NCBI RefSeq assembly: GCF_023065955.2
Contig: NW_026623078.1
Span: 6,644,199 to 6,708,198, forward strand
DNA from: Ursus arctos
Taxonomy: Eukaryota > Chordata > Mammalia > Carnivora > Ursidae
Direction: 5' to 3'
DNA length: 64,000 bases
Part shown: one piece after another, positions 31,370 through 44,984 of the stretch
Layout: each line of letters opens with the position of its first letter
How positions within the stretch are numbered: position 1 is the first letter of the stretch
Program-made: the position numbers and the translations under genes
The notes under the pieces: generated by a model
What the model was told of the DNA's origin: nothing
Database searches by the model: none
What the model saw: only the letters and a program-made list of their open reading frames with translations

Positions 31370-31563
31370 CTTTTTTTAAGATTTTATTTATTTATTTGAC
31401 AGAGAGAGACAGCCAGCAAGAGAGGGAACACAAGCAGGGGGAGTGGGAGAGGAAGAAGCAGGCTCCCAGCAGAGGAGCCTGATGTGGGGCTCGATCCCAG
31501 AACACCGGGATCACACCCTGAGCCAAAGGCAGACGCTTAATGACTGAGCCACCCAGGCACCCC
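31370..31563 (-). mobile_element. Can-SINE with 13-bp duplication
   Basis: Flanks 'ttatttgtatctt' (31357-31369) and 'ttatttgtgtctt' (31564-31576). Plus strand: 'ttaagattttatttatttat', GA-rich middle, 'gagccacccaggcacccc'. Confidence 0.96.
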
Positions 31564-31644
31564 TTATTTGTGTCTTTTTCTTTTTTCCCTAGCAAAATTT
31601 TGTCCATTTTGTTTATCTTCTCAAAAAAAACCAGCATTTTTTTC

Positions 31645-32061
31645 TTTCAAGATTTAAATTCAGGTTAGTTAACACATAGTGTAGTATTAGTTTCAGGGGT
31701 AAAATTTAGGGTTACATCATTTGCATATAAATAACCAGTGCTGTTTACAACAAGCACCCTCCTTAATGCCCATCACCCACTTGCCCCATTCTCCCACACA
31801 CCACCCCTTCAGCAATTCTGTTTGTTCTCTTAACTGTAGTCTCTTATGGTTTGCCTCCCTCTCTGCTTTTTTCTTATTTTATTTTTCCTTCCCTCCCCCT
31901 ATATTAATCTTTTTCCTTAATTTCCACATACAAATGAAATCATATGGCATTTGTCCCTCTCTGAGTTATTTCACTTAGCATAATACCCTCTAGTTCCATC
32001 CACATCTTTGCAAATGGCAAGATTTCATTCTTTTTGATCACTGAGTAATGTTCCATTATAA

Positions 32062-32108
<47 letters not shown>

Positions 32109-32165
32109 AGATATGTATCTATCTATATCTATCTATCTATCTATCTATACCACATCTTCTTAGTG
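31645..32165 (-). mobile_element. Carnivore L1 3' UTR fragment
   Basis: Plus strand: 'ttcaggttagttaacacata', 'aatgcccatcacccacttgc', 'atttcacttagcataatacc', i.e. the reverse of an intermediate-age carnivore L1 3' UTR. It ends near 'taccacatcttcttagtgca', shortly before a plus-strand L1 5' UTR begins. Confidence 0.88.
32063..32152. repeat. (TA)n and (ATCT)n microsatellites
   Basis: A TA run (about 32063-32103) and an ATCT/ATCTAT run (about 32116-32150) are separated by 'tataaagatatgt', inside the L1 3' fragment. Confidence 0.96.
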
Positions 32166-34691
32166 CATGGGTTGCCAAAGAGAGCACTGAATGAATATCA
32201 TGAATACAACTAGATAACTATCAAATCATCCCAGATAGCCTGGCAATTGACCTGAAGACTGGCAGAACAAACTCCACAACTAAAGGTAAAGAAGAGGCCA
32301 CATCAAAGAAGGTAGGAATTGCAGAGATACAGTTTGGGAGATAAACATATCATTGCTGCTGCAGGAGGAGGGAGCCACAATCACAGAGAAGGGGAAGAAA
32401 CAGAGTAGCACACGAGGGAGCGCTTGGGGAAAATAAATCCCCAAAGCAATTGGCTTGGAAAGCGGAAGGGCCTGAATTTCAGGAGTTCCTGCAACCATCA
32501 AGGCTTAAGGCTTTGAGTTTTAAAGGTCAGTGGGTGTGGCTAGGATAGAGCGCAGGGATCACTGCACTGCTCCAGGAGAGAAGGCAGGCAAATAACCCAC
32601 TGGCCTACAACAGGAAAATAGCAATCTGAAGAGTGCCTGGGGCACACAGTGATGAGGTTATTCACTCATCCAAGAGTACATCCCAAAGAGGCAGCATTCA
32701 CTAAAAGACCCCTCTGGGAATAAAGGAACTGGCAGGTGCCATTTTCCTCCCCTGCCCCTCAGCATAAGTACATGGCCACCTTCAGGAACCAGCACAGTGC
32801 TGAAACTTGCTACCTAACTTGCTTACACCAAGCCCTGCCCTATAAAATCCCCCACTGCACCCTACTCCCCTACCCCCCACCTACACACTCCAGTGGAACC
32901 ATCCGTCTCTCCCGGTCATACTTGCCCCAGTCTCCGTCTAACCCCCTACTCACGTTGCAACTCCCAACTCAGGAGTTTTGCAGAGCCTCAGCTCTAGTGG
33001 TGTTGGTGACAGATCTCATTTCAGAAGCAGACCAGAACACACCTAGTTAAAAGAGCACATTCAGGCCAGGGACTACACACTGCCCAAAAGTAAAGAGAGC
33101 CTCTGTAGACAACTGGCCCAAACAATACAGCAGCCAGGACAAAATAGTAAACACAACATACATTGGAGACATTCCCAGAAGCACCAGGCACTGGAGAACA
33201 GGGGTAATACACAACAGGGCACCACAGGATCTCTTCTTCATAATGCCATCATTCTCAAGAACAGGAGACATAGCTGACCTTCCTGACCACAGCCACAAAG
33301 ACTTAGACAAAATGAGAAGACAGAAAAATTTATCCCAAATGAAAGAACAGGACAAAGCCATGCCAGAGATCTAAGTGAAACAGATATATGTAACATGACT
33401 GAGAGATAATTTAATGACCATAAGGATACTCAATGGACTTGAGAAAAGAGTGGAAGACATGTGTGAGACCCTTAACACGGAGATAAGGAATAACATAGAA
33501 GAGATAAAAGTCTTAAAAATGAAATGAGAAACATACCTGATCGAATGAACAGCTGGCTGGAAAAAGCAAAGGAATGAGCTGGTGACCTACAAAACAGAGT
33601 AACGGAAAGTAATCAAGCTGAACAAAAGAGAGAAAAAAGGATTGTGCAAAACAATAATTGACTTAGGGAACTCCTTGACTCCATCAAACGTAATAACATT
33701 AATATTATAGGAGTCCCAGAAGAAGAGAGACAAAAGGGAGCAGAAAATTTATTTGAAGAAATAATAGCTGAAAACTTCCCTAATGTAAAGAACGAAACAG
33801 CTATCCAGATCCAGAAGGCACAGAAAACTGTCATCAAAATCAACAAAATCAGACCCATACCAAGACATATTATAATTAAAATTGCAAAGTAAATGATAAA
33901 AAAAATCTTAAAAGCCACAAGACAAAATAAATCATTAATCTACAAGGGAAAATCCATAAGACTGGCAGGAGATTTTTCAGCAGAAGCTTTTCAAGCCAGA
34001 AGGAGCAGCATGATCTATTAAAAGTGCTGAACTGGAAAAAATCTGCAATCCAAAATACTCTTTCTAGCAAGGCTATCATTCAGAATAGAAGGAGATATAA
34101 AGAGTTTCACAGAAAAACAAGACTAAAGGAGTTTGTGACTACAAACAAGCCCTGCAAGAAATATTAAAGGGGACTTTGAATGGAAAGGACAGAACAAAAG
34201 GGACAATATAAAGGTGGGAAACATAAAAGCAGTGAAAATGAATATTACATTTGACTGTAAAAAAACAGTCAAAGAAATAAAAAAAAACATATCATATATA
34301 CTAACATATACCTAAACCACGGGAGGGAGAGGAGCAAAGAATGAGTTCAAACTTAAATGACATCAACTTAATATAAACTGCTATATGCAGAAGAGGTTAT
34401 ATACAAAACTGATGGTAACCATATATCAAAAACCACTAATAGACATGCAAAGAATAAAGACAAAAAAATCTAAATATATCCCTAAAGAGAATCAACAAAA
34501 CAAGAAGGATAAAAAAGGATCAGAGACAATCTTCTGAACCACAAAACAAGTAACAAAATAGCAATAAATACATATTTACCAATAATTATTTTTCATGTAA
34601 ATGGACTAAAGGCCCCAATCAGAAGACACAGAGTGATGGAATGGATAAAAAACAAGACCACCTATATGACTCCTACAACAGACTCATTTTA

Positions 34692-34710
34692 TTTTATTTT
34701 TTAAAAAGAT

Positions 34711-34745
<35 letters not shown>

Positions 34746-34904
34746 TCAGATAGAGAGAGCAGAAGCAAGGGGAGTGGCAGGCAGTGAGAGAAGCAGACTC
34801 CCCACTGAGCAAGGAGCCCAATGTGGGGCTCTATCACAGAACCCTGGGATCATGACCTGAGCCAAAGGCAGCTGCTTAACCAACTGAGCCACTCAGGTGC
34901 CCCT
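34692..34904 (-). mobile_element. Can-SINE with 13-bp duplication
   Basis: Flanks 'cagactcatttta' at 34679-34691 and 34905-34917. The tail complement is an (ATTT)n run; the right end is 'tgagccactcaggtgcccc'. Confidence 0.97.
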
Positions 34905-35000
34905 CAGACTCATTTTAGACCCAAAAACACCACAGATTGAAAGTGAGAGGATGTAGAAATGTCTATCATGCAAATGGATATCCAAAGAAAGCCAAAGTAG

Positions 35001-35223
35001 GGGCATCTGGGTGTCTCAGTCAGTTTAGTATGTACCTTTGGCTCAGGTCATGATCCTGGGGTCCTAGGATTGAGCCCTGCGTGGGGCTCGTCTGCTTGTC
35101 CTTTTCCCTCTGTCCCTCCCCCAACTCATGCTCTCTTTCTTGCTCTCTCTCTCTAATAAATAAAATCTTAAAAAAAAAGAAAGAACAGAACAGAAAAGAA
35201 AAGAAAAGAAAAGAAAGAAAAAT
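35001..35223 (+). mobile_element. Can-SINE with (AAAAG)n tail
   Basis: Head 'ggggcatctgggtgtctcag', tail 'aataaataaaatcttaaaaa' followed by an expanded A/G tract to 35223. Flanks 'gccaaagtag' (34991-35000) and 'gccagagtag' (35224-35233). Confidence 0.95.
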
Positions 35224-35262
35224 GCCAGAGTAGCAACACTTATTTCAGACAAAATAGACTTT

Positions 35263-36481
<1,219 letters not shown>

Positions 36482-36718
36482 AAAATAGACTTTAAAGTAA
36501 AGACTATAACAAGAGACAAAGAAGAACACTATATAATAATAAAGGGGACATTCCAATGGGAAGATATAACAATTATAAATATCTACACACCCAACTGAGG
36601 AGCACCCATGTATATAAAAGAATAACAAACATAAAAGAGCTAATCAATAATAACACAATAATAGTAGTGACTTTAACAACCCACTTACATCAAAGGACAG
36701 ATCATCAAAACTGGTTAA

Positions 36719-36922
36719 CTGGGTGCTTGGGTGGCTCAGTTGGTTGAGCGTCTGCCTTTGGCTCAGGTCATAATCCAAAAGTCCTGGAATCGAGTTTCAC
36801 ATCAGGCTCCCTGCTCAGTGGGGAGCCTGCTTCTCCCTCTCCTTCTGCTCCCCCCACTCCTGCTCTCTCATGCACTCTCTTTCTATCTCAAATAAATAAA
36901 AAGTTTAAAAAATAAATTAAAA
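36719..36922 (+). mobile_element. Can-SINE
   Basis: Head 'tgggtgcttgggtggctcag', box B-like 'gtcctggaatcgagtttc', tail 'caaataaataaaaagttt'. Flanks 'aaactggttaa' and 'aaacaggtaat' give an approximate duplication in L1 ORF2. Confidence 0.94.
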
Positions 36923-39829
36923 TAAACAGGTAATCAACAAAGAAACAGTGGCTTTTAATCACACATTGGACCTGACGGACTTAACAAATACATACAGAAC
37001 ATTCCATCCTAAAACAGCAGAATACACATTCTTTTCAAGAGTACATGACACATTCCCTAGAATAGATCATATATCAGGTCACAAAATAAACCTCAAAAAT
37101 AGTCAAGAAGATCAAAGTCTTACCATAGGCAGCTTTTCTGACCACAATGCTACAAAACTCGAAGTCAACCACAACAAAAAATGTGGAAAGACCACAAATA
37201 CATGGAGGTGAAATAAACAACAAATGGGTCAACCAGGAAATCAAAAAAGAAATTTAAAAAGGCACATGGAAACAAATGAAAATCAAAACACAACGATGCA
37301 AAATGTCTGGGATGCAGCAACAGCAGTTCTAAGAGGGAAGTTTACAGCAGTACGTGCCTATCTCAAGAAACAAGAAAAATGTCAAATAAACAAGCTAGTT
37401 TTACACTTACAAGACCTAGAAACAGAACAACAAAACCTAAAACCAGCAGAAGGAAGGAAATAATAAAGATTAGAGCAGAATTAAATGATATTGAAACTAA
37501 AAAAAAAATCCTCAACAAGATATTAGCAAATTAAATCCAATAATACATTTTTAAAAATCATTCACCATAATAAAGTGGGATTTATTCCTGTGTTGCAGGG
37601 GTGGTTCAATATCCACAAATCAATCAACATGATACATCACATCAATAAGAGAAAGGACAAGAACCATACAATCATTTCAATGGATGCAGAAAAAGTATTT
37701 AACAAAGTACCCCATCCATTCATGATAAAAAACCCTCAATAAAGTAGGTTTAGAGGGAACATATCTCAACATAATAAGGCCATATATGAAAAACCCACAG
37801 CTAACATCATCCTTAATGGGAAAAACTGACAGCTTTTCCCCTAAGGTCGAGAACAAGACCAGGATGTCCACTCTCACCACTTCTATTCAACATAATACTG
37901 AAGTCCTAACCATAGCTATCAGACATTAAGAAGAAATAAAAGGCATCAGATCAGGAAGGAAGAAGTAAAATTTCATTATCTACAGATGACATGGTACTAT
38001 ATATAGAAAACCTGAAAGATTCTAACAAAAATAACTTCTAGAACTGATAAATGAATTCACTAATGTCACAGGATATAAAATCAACATACAGAAATCTGTT
38101 GCATTTTCCTATGCCAATAATGATGCAGCAGAAAGAGAAATTAAGAGAACAATCCCACTGGACCAAAAATAAGATATCTAGGAATAAACCTAACCGGGGG
38201 GAAAGACCTTATTCTAAAAATTATAAAATACTGATAAGGAAATTTAAGACAACACAAAGAAATGGAAAGACATTCCATGCTCATAGGTTAGAAGAACAAA
38301 TATCGTTAAAATGTCTATACTACCCAAATCAACCTACACATTTAACGAGGCATCACAATTCTGGACTTCAAGTTATATTACAAAGCTGTAGTCATCAAAA
38401 CAGTATGGTACTGGCACAAAAATAGATACATGGATCAATAGAACAGAACAGAAAACCCAGAAATGAATGCACAACTTTATGGTCAATTAATTTTCAGCAA
38501 AGTCGGAAAGAATATCCTATGAAGAAGTCTCTTCAACAAATGGGTTGGGAAAAAAATTGACAGCTACATGCTAATGAATGAAACTGGACCACTTTCTTAC
38601 ACCATACACAAAATGCATTCAAAGTGGATGAAATACCTAAATGTGAGACAGGAAACCATAGAAATCCTAGAAGAGAACACAGGCATAACCTCTTTGACAT
38701 TAGCCATAGCAACTTCTTTCTAGATACGTCTCCTGAGACAAAAGAAACAAATGCAAAAATAAACTATTTGGGACATCATCAAGATAAAAAAGCTTCTGCA
38801 CAGTGAAGGAAACAATCAAGAAAACTAAAAGGCAACCAACAGAATGAGAAGATATTTGCAAATGATATGTCTGATAAAGGGTTAGTATCCAAAATCTATA
38901 AAGAATTTACCAAACAACACCCAAAAGACAAATAATCCAGTTAAAGTGGGCAGAAGACATGAACAGACATTTTTCCAAAGAAGACATACAGATGGCCAAC
39001 AGACAATGAAAAGATGTTTAAGATCACTAAATATTAGGGAAATGCAAATCAAAACCACAATGAGTTACCATGTCACACTGTTAGAATGGCTATTATCAAA
39101 AGGACAAGATGCAAGTGTTGTAGAGAACGTGGAGAAAAAGGAACCCTTCTGCCCCGTTGGTGAGAATGTAAATTGGTACAGCCACTCTGGAAAACAGTAG
39201 AGATTCCTCAGAAAATTAAGAGAAGATCAACCACATTATTCCAACAATACCACTTCTGGGTATTTATGCAAAGAATACAAAAAACATTAATTTGAAAAGA
39301 TATATGTACCACTATGGTTATTGCAGCACTATTTACAACAGACAACACATGGAAGCAACCTACTCCATCATCCTAATCCACCTATCCATCAATAGGTGAA
39401 TGGATAAAGAGGATGTGGTATATACAAACAACAGAAAATGACTCAGCCACAAAGAAAAATGAAATCTTGTTATTTGCAACAATGTATGTGGACTTCAAGG
39501 CTATTATGCTAAGTGAAGTAAGTCAGACAGAGACAAATAGTCCATGATTTTACTGATATGTGGAATAAAAAAAAAAAAGCCTAAAACAAACAAAACAACA
39601 TGAAACAAAACTCCCAGATACAGAGAACAGATTGGTAGTCACCAAAGGCGAAGTATGTTGGGGTGGGTGAAGTGGGTCAATTGTACAGTGATGAATAGTA
39701 ACTAGACTTTTGGTGGTAATCACTTTGCCGTGTACACAGATGTCAAATTATAACGTTATACACCTGAAACATATATAATGTTATATACATTTACCGCAAT
39801 AAAAAAGGAAGCTGAAAAACCTCTAAAAT

Positions 39830-40790
39830 GCTGATAAACTTGTTTTAAAAAACATAAACTACCACTAGACAATGAAAGAGAGGAAAACATTACAAGTCTT
39901 ATAGATATTTCATAATAAGAGAATATTAGGAACAACTTCTTCCAATAAATTTGATAACACCAATTAATACATAAATTTCTTAGAAGACAAAGGCTACCAA
40001 AAATTTAATTTACAGTTGAAAGCCTTTCCACAGGGAAAACTGCCAGCCACAATGACTTCCTATGGTGAATTTTACCAAACATTTAAGAAAGAAACAATAA
40101 CAATTCTACAAAACTCCTGCAATAAATTTAATGCAAAGAGATATATTCTATAAGGTCAGCATTACCCTGATACTAAACCAGAAAAAGCATTGTTTCAAAA
40201 CTGATTTTAAAAACTTTCAGCAAACTAAATAGAAAGGAATTTCCTTAGCCTGATAAAAAGCTTCTGCTAAAAACCTACAGCTAGTATCATACTTAATGGT
40301 GAAAATAAATGCTTTTCTCATAAGAATAAAAACAAGTCAAGGATGTCTGCCCTAACCACTTGTATTCAGCACTACACTGTTTGATCTTAGCAGGTACAAT
40401 AAGGCAACAGAAATGAATAAAATGATCCATACTAGAACATGAGAAGTAAATGTCTTTATACACTGAAAACATGATCACCTATGACGAAAATCCTACTTTA
40501 TAAAAAACAAGTAGAAGCAAAAGATTTTACAAGTTTTCAAAATACAATGCCAATAAACAAAATATCTATTATATTTCTACATATTAGCAATAAACAATTA
40601 TAAATTAAACAAAAATACCATTTAGAAAAGCACGAAAAATTAAAATACTTAGGAGTAAATCTCAAGAAGATATGTAAGACCTGTTCACCAGAAACTATAT
40701 AACATTGCTGAAAGAAATTAAATGGGATTTATATAAATAGAAAGATATACTGTTCTCATGGCTCATTTTCATAAGGAAGAAATACATTCA
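39830..40790 (+). mobile_element. Very old, diverged LINE-1 ORF2 fragment
   Basis: Blocks in correct order: 'ggtgaattttaccaaacatt' (the GEFYQTF region) near 40052, 'ataaggtcagcattaccctg' near 40151, 'catacttaatggtgaaaata' near 40287, and 'gaaatacttaggagtaaatc'-like near 40645. Many indels; no open frame. Confidence 0.8.
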
Positions 40791-40921
40791 TCAAATATGA
40801 ATTAGGTTACAGCTATGACAACACTCAAATCCATATTTGATGCCTCAAGTTTTCTGAATCCAAAATATTGAAGATAGAAACAAAAGGCTATACCATGATT
40901 AGTGAGAAGGCCTTATATTAC

Positions 40922-41854
40922 CTATGAGATCCTCCTGTAAATCACTAGCTGTCTCCACACTCTCTTCATTGCTGCCTTCATGTCTTTATTCCTGAATGCG
41001 TAGATGACTGGATTCAGAAAAGGAGTGAGAACTGCATCAGAGAGAGCAAGAAATTTGTCCATCCGTGAACTGGGATGTGGCCATGTATAGACAAACATGG
41101 TTGGACCAAAGAAAAAAAATACCACAGTGATGTGAGCTGACAAAGTGGAGAGGGCCTTGGATGAACCACCTGAGGAATGTTTCCAAACAGTAAACAGGAT
41201 GAAGATGTAGGAGATGAGGAGTATGAAGAAAGAGCCAACACAAAGGAACCCACTGTTGACAGTGCCCATGAACTGCAATCTGTAAGTATCTGTACAGGCC
41301 AGTCTGAGGAGACGAGGAAGGTCACAGTAAAAGCTGCCCAATACATTAGGACCACAGAAGGATAAATTAACAATAAATGCTAGTTGAAACAGTGAGTGAA
41401 TAATGCCAAGAGCCCAAGCAGCAGCCAGAAACAAAATGCACATTCGTGGGCTCATAATGGTCAAGTAGTGGAGAGGCTTACAAATGGCAACATATCTGTC
41501 AAAGGCCATGGCAATGAGTAGCACCATCTCCACGCCACTGATGACATGGATGAAGAAGACCTGGGCAATGCAGCCTCCAAAGGAAATAACTTTGCGCTTT
41601 CTGAAAAGATCATAAATCATCTTGGGTGAGGTGGCAGAGCAGGCCCCCAAGTCAGTGAAAGAGAGACTGGCCAGTAGGAAGTACATGGGGGAATGTAAGT
41701 GAGGATCGATGGTCACAGAAAACACAATGAGGATGTTTCCAGTCATGCTTGCCACATAGAACACACAGGAGAACACCAGGAGGAGAAGCTGGATCTCCCA
41801 TGAATGAATGAGTCCAAAACACAAATTCAGACACAACTGAGTGATTCCTTCCAT
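40922..41854 (-). CDS. OR4F: Olfactory receptor, OR4F type (closest to OR4F3/16/29), N-terminus altered
   Basis: Seven-transmembrane class II odorant receptor that would signal through the olfactory G protein at the plasma membrane of sensory neurons. 310 codons, a normal length for the family and, as expected, one coding exon. Visible: GN in TM1 (39-40), [10 protein letters not shown] (56-65), C95 and C167 for the conserved disulfide, [15 protein letters not shown] (116-130), SY in TM5 (215-216), [13 protein letters not shown] (233-245), NPVIY in TM7 (281-285). The usual start is 4 nt upstream (A at 41858) and encodes the family N-terminus with an NHS glycosylation site. In that frame a 2-bp deletion near 41815 breaks the gene. 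The start at 41854 overlaps it out of frame and runs open into the receptor frame, giving a different first 14 residues with no N-x-S/T site. An F246-F249 run and G at 173 (D in relatives) are also unusual. So either a rescued gene or a recent pseudogene. Confidence 0.85.
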   Translation of the reverse strand: MEGITQLCLNLCFGLIHSWEIQLLLLVFSCVFYVASMTGNILIVFSVTIDPHLHSPMYFLLASLSFTDLGACSATSPKMIYDLFRKRKVISFGGCIAQVFFIHVISGVEMVLLIAMAFDRYVAICKPLHYLTIMSPRMCILFLAAAWALGIIHSLFQLAFIVNLSFCGPNVLGSFYCDLPRLLRLACTDTYRLQFMGTVNSGFLCVGSFFILLISYIFILFTVWKHSSGGSSKALSTLSAHITVVFFFFGPTMFVYTWPHPSSRMDKFLALSDAVLTPFLNPVIYAFRNKDMKAAMKRVWRQLVIYRRIS

Positions 41855-41858
41855 CCAT

Positions 41859-42277
41859 GGATGCAGCCAACTGGGATGCCACTGAAATGATGAAAATTAA
41901 GAAAATGAGGAAGATTATGGAGATGTTAATAGATCATAGAATTACCAATGTTTCAATATCCTTATTATGAATGAAAAGTATATAGTTATCTGCTTTCTCA
42001 CACATATAAAAACAAAAAATAAAAATCAAGACACTATCATCACACATGTGAGCTATGACACAATTCAAACCTATCACCAAAACTCTGACTGCAATGTTCT
42101 GTTCTTAAATTAACAGATTAGGCATGAACATGGATATATGAGTATCCATGATGTTCATTAGCTGTTTAAATCACTTCTGATATTGACTAGTCCTCATTTC
42201 TAACATATTCCATCTTGCTTTTATGTATAATCTCATAATCCACTTCTCTCCCCAGTTTGCTCTCACAGTTTGCTAAT
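41859..42277. other. Upstream region of the olfactory receptor; no further gene
   Basis: AT-rich DNA with no repeat that I recognise. OR genes often have upstream non-coding exons that cannot be predicted reliably by eye; none is claimed. Confidence 0.5.
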
Positions 42278-42296
42278 AAAAAGTAGGAATAAGAGG

Positions 42297-42494
42297 GGTG
42301 CCTAGGTGGCTCAGTTGGTTAAGCGTCCAACTCTTGATTTTGGCTCAGGTCATGATCTCACGGTCATGAGATCAAGCACCAGGTCGGACTCCATACTGGG
42401 TGTAGAGCCTGCTTAAGATTCTCTCTCTCTTCTTCTCTCTCTCTGCCCCTCTCCACCCCCTGCTGGCACTCTCTTTCAAAAAAACAAATAAATA
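42297..42494 (+). mobile_element. Can-SINE, older type, with 19-bp duplication
   Basis: Head 'ggtgcctaggtggctcagtt', box B-like 'gtcatgagatcaagcacc', CT-rich middle, tail 'aacaaataaataaaa'. The flanks 42278-42296 and 42495-42513 differ at one base. Confidence 0.96.
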
Positions 42495-42513
42495 AAAAAG
42501 TAGGAATGAGAGG

Positions 42514-44390
42514 AAAGTATGATTAACAAGTAAAATGTCACCTGGAGTGAGAGATGCTTGATGTAAGAGTTGAGACTGAATTAAGACAGATTGAGATTGA
42601 ATAGAGAAATAGGTATGTGAAATTGGACAACCCACAAATGTAGTAGAGCACTTGCTATGTGGCCTCTACTACAAAATAGAACAATTATTTTCCCATCACA
42701 CTTTATTATGTTCACTATCCTGGGCATCTCTAGTTTCCATGCAATTTTTCATAACTACAAAGTCCTAAAGTGGCCTCAACATTCAATAAGAATTTCATAT
42801 GGAGTCTTTGCCACCCGGGGATGTGAGGCTTTCTCCACACCTAATAAATATGTATTTGAAAGACTTCACCAGTTTCTGCTAAGATGCGTGCCTAACGTGG
42901 CCACCAAGGGTGTAACACATCTTTGCAAACAGCTTTTCTCCTGTCCACACACACGGTGTTAAAGATCAGCACTTGGAATTGCTGGGATACTATGTTTTAA
43001 TTCACCAGTGTCTCGGCCTCCCTTTGGTATGAACTTTTACATCCATGGATATCCGCCTGCCCTTTAAAGTGCTCAGTACCACCTGCAGGTTAATGTATTA
43101 CGACATGTGGCATTACCCTGCTTACTTTGACTGAATCCATCCAGATACTTTATCTTCAAGGCAATTTGTATTTTATACTTTTGATTGATGATTATAAAAT
43201 AAGGACGTCAAATATTAATAAGTCACATTTTAGGACAGATAAGTTTTCTTCCTGATCTTGAACCATAAAATACAAAATGTGACACGGGAGATGCAGTCTT
43301 TTAATATGTATAGTATTTATATGTGAAGTGGAAGGTGAGCAGGGAACAGCGTTATATGTTTCTCTGTGTCCAGATACCTACCTCAATCATACCCTATAAC
43401 AGGGAGTAGTTTCTGAGAACAGTACTAATGAGGTTAATTATCTTAGGAATTGAAGAAGTACAGTTGAAAGGTATAACGACACCCTTCATTTTTGTAGCTA
43501 CAATTCCAGACTTTCTCACACAAAGGAGCAACTGACTAATGCCCTCAGTCATCCCAGACTGCAAAACTCACAGACACTATCACTGTGTCCTGCCCCTAAT
43601 TCTGGGTCACAACCACTGGCGTTAATCTCTCCCTATTCTCACCTACACGCAATGATTACACCGCTACCTCCTGAGCTAACAGTCCACAGTCTTAGGTGCA
43701 CACCTTCTATTACCAGAAACCTGGGGTCTGGAGAGGGGGCACTAATGCTGCTCATCAAGGCAGGGAGAGCACGTGAAAGGACTGAGAGGATGAACACACA
43801 TGGGGAAGGGATGGAGGCACTGGGGAGGGAGTCAGGAAACTCAGTAATTATTGACAAAGACCCAAGGCCTTGATGAGGAAGAGCACATGTCCCCAGTGTA
43901 ATAAGATGAAAATTCTCACAGAATTATATAAAGTCTATTTTGTCCAACTGGTCATCATTCGGATGAAAAACATGAGACCAGCAAAGTAAACTGAGTTTCC
44001 AAGATTCACACAAATGGCAGTCTGGGGACCAAAACTATGTCTCTTGATTCCTATTCCAAAAAGAAAAGTTCTAGAGAAAATAATTAAGTAAGAGAAAGCA
44101 AAACTCAAAACAGTGAAATTTTTTTTTTCCTGGTTAAAACCAAATTAACCACAGACACTCATACAAAATGTTCATTATAATATAGCAAACTGACATTAAT
44201 TAAATATTACATAACATGTGTGCCCAATTAAAGATTACTTGACTAGTACAACAGTAAATTCTATCTAGGAAAGTGATTATTCATTGCAATCATGATTTGT
44301 GTACCGATTCTTTGTATTTTGGTGGTTATGTAACCAGTCACTACAATAGCAAAGAACTTAACATAATGTGTCTTAAAAGCCCATCCTTTG
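42514..44390. other. No gene recognised; one MIR-like piece
   Basis: Short open frames only (for example 42657-42962 plus, 43639-43873 on both strands) with no family resemblance. A MIR-like fragment lies at 43935-44055. Confidence 0.55.
43935..44055 (-). mobile_element. MIR-like SINE fragment
   Basis: 'ggatgaaaaacatgagacca', then 'agattcacacaaatggcagt', then 'gtctcttgattcctattcc' follows the order of the MIR complement (core followed by 'gtcacacagctagtaagtgg' and 'ctgactcc'). Diverged. Confidence 0.55.
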
Positions 44391-44410
44391 GTCTTTCTAA
44401 ATTTTTTTTC

Positions 44411-44512
44411 TTTTTCTTTTTTTAAGTAGTCTCCACACCCAATATGGGGCTCGAATTCATAACACAGAAATCAAGAGCTGCATGCTCTACCAACTGGTCC
44501 AGCCAGGCACCC
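44411..44512 (-). mobile_element. Short, old Can-SINE
   Basis: Plus strand: 'tttttaagtagtctccacac', 'atggggctcgaattcataac', 'agccaggcacccc'. Flanks 'gtctttctaaatttt' and 'gtctctctaaatttt' give a 15-bp duplication with one difference. Confidence 0.9.
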
Positions 44513-44777
44513 CAGTCTCTCTAAATTTTATTATCTTCAAAGGTCAATTCAAATCCCAAATACTTCTTGTAGCTCTTATTGACAAATTTTCTTCATACTG
44601 ATTTATTCTTTTGCTAACTCCTACAAGTCAAAGAATCAAGAAAATAGTTGAAAAAACATAAATTGTACACATAACAAATACAATCTGACATACAATACAT
44701 GCCAAGTGAACACTAAGCTAAATACGTGGTCATTTGGGTCAGGGGAAGGGAAATGTGTTAAAAACATTCAAAGGTAG

Positions 44778-44967
44778 GGGCACCTGGGTGGCGCAGTCCT
44801 TAAGCATCTGCCTTCAGCTCAGGGCGTGATCCTGGTGTTCTGGGATCGAGCCCCACATCAGGCTCCTCCGCTAGGAGCCTGCACCTTCCTCTCCCACTCC
44901 CCCTGCTTGTGTTCCCTCTCTCACTGGCTGTCTCTCTCTGTCAAATAAATAAATAAAATCTTTAAAA
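44778..44967 (+). mobile_element. Can-SINE with perfect 17-bp duplication
   Basis: Flanks 'aaaacattcaaaggtag' at 44761-44777 and 44968-44984. Head 'gggcacctgggtggcgcagt', tail 'caaataaataaataaaatct'. Young bear-type subfamily. Confidence 0.97.
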
Positions 44968-44984
44968 AAAACATTCAAAGGTAG

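Larger units (their letters stand above)
27655..31640 (-). mobile_element. Old LINE-1 (3' UTR plus much of ORF2), interrupted
   Basis: A second old L1 in reverse. The 3' UTR is at 27655-28060 ('gtatatatttaagctgtaca', 'cagtatcattactagtcacc'). ORF2 C-terminal and RT parts run from 28060 to 31640, for example 'tttttccaatccatgaacat' near 29401 and 'gatttggatgaactttattt' near 29931. Interrupted by a Can-SINE (29565), a young L1 (30232-31152) and another Can-SINE (31370). Small open pieces (28382-28627, 29207-29500 in reverse) are remnants only. Confidence 0.88.

Noticed and set aside
41652..41882. Upstream start giving a 76-codon frame
   Set aside because: It includes the true family N-terminus of the receptor but ends soon after the 2-bp deletion; it is reported as part of the receptor finding and not as a separate gene.
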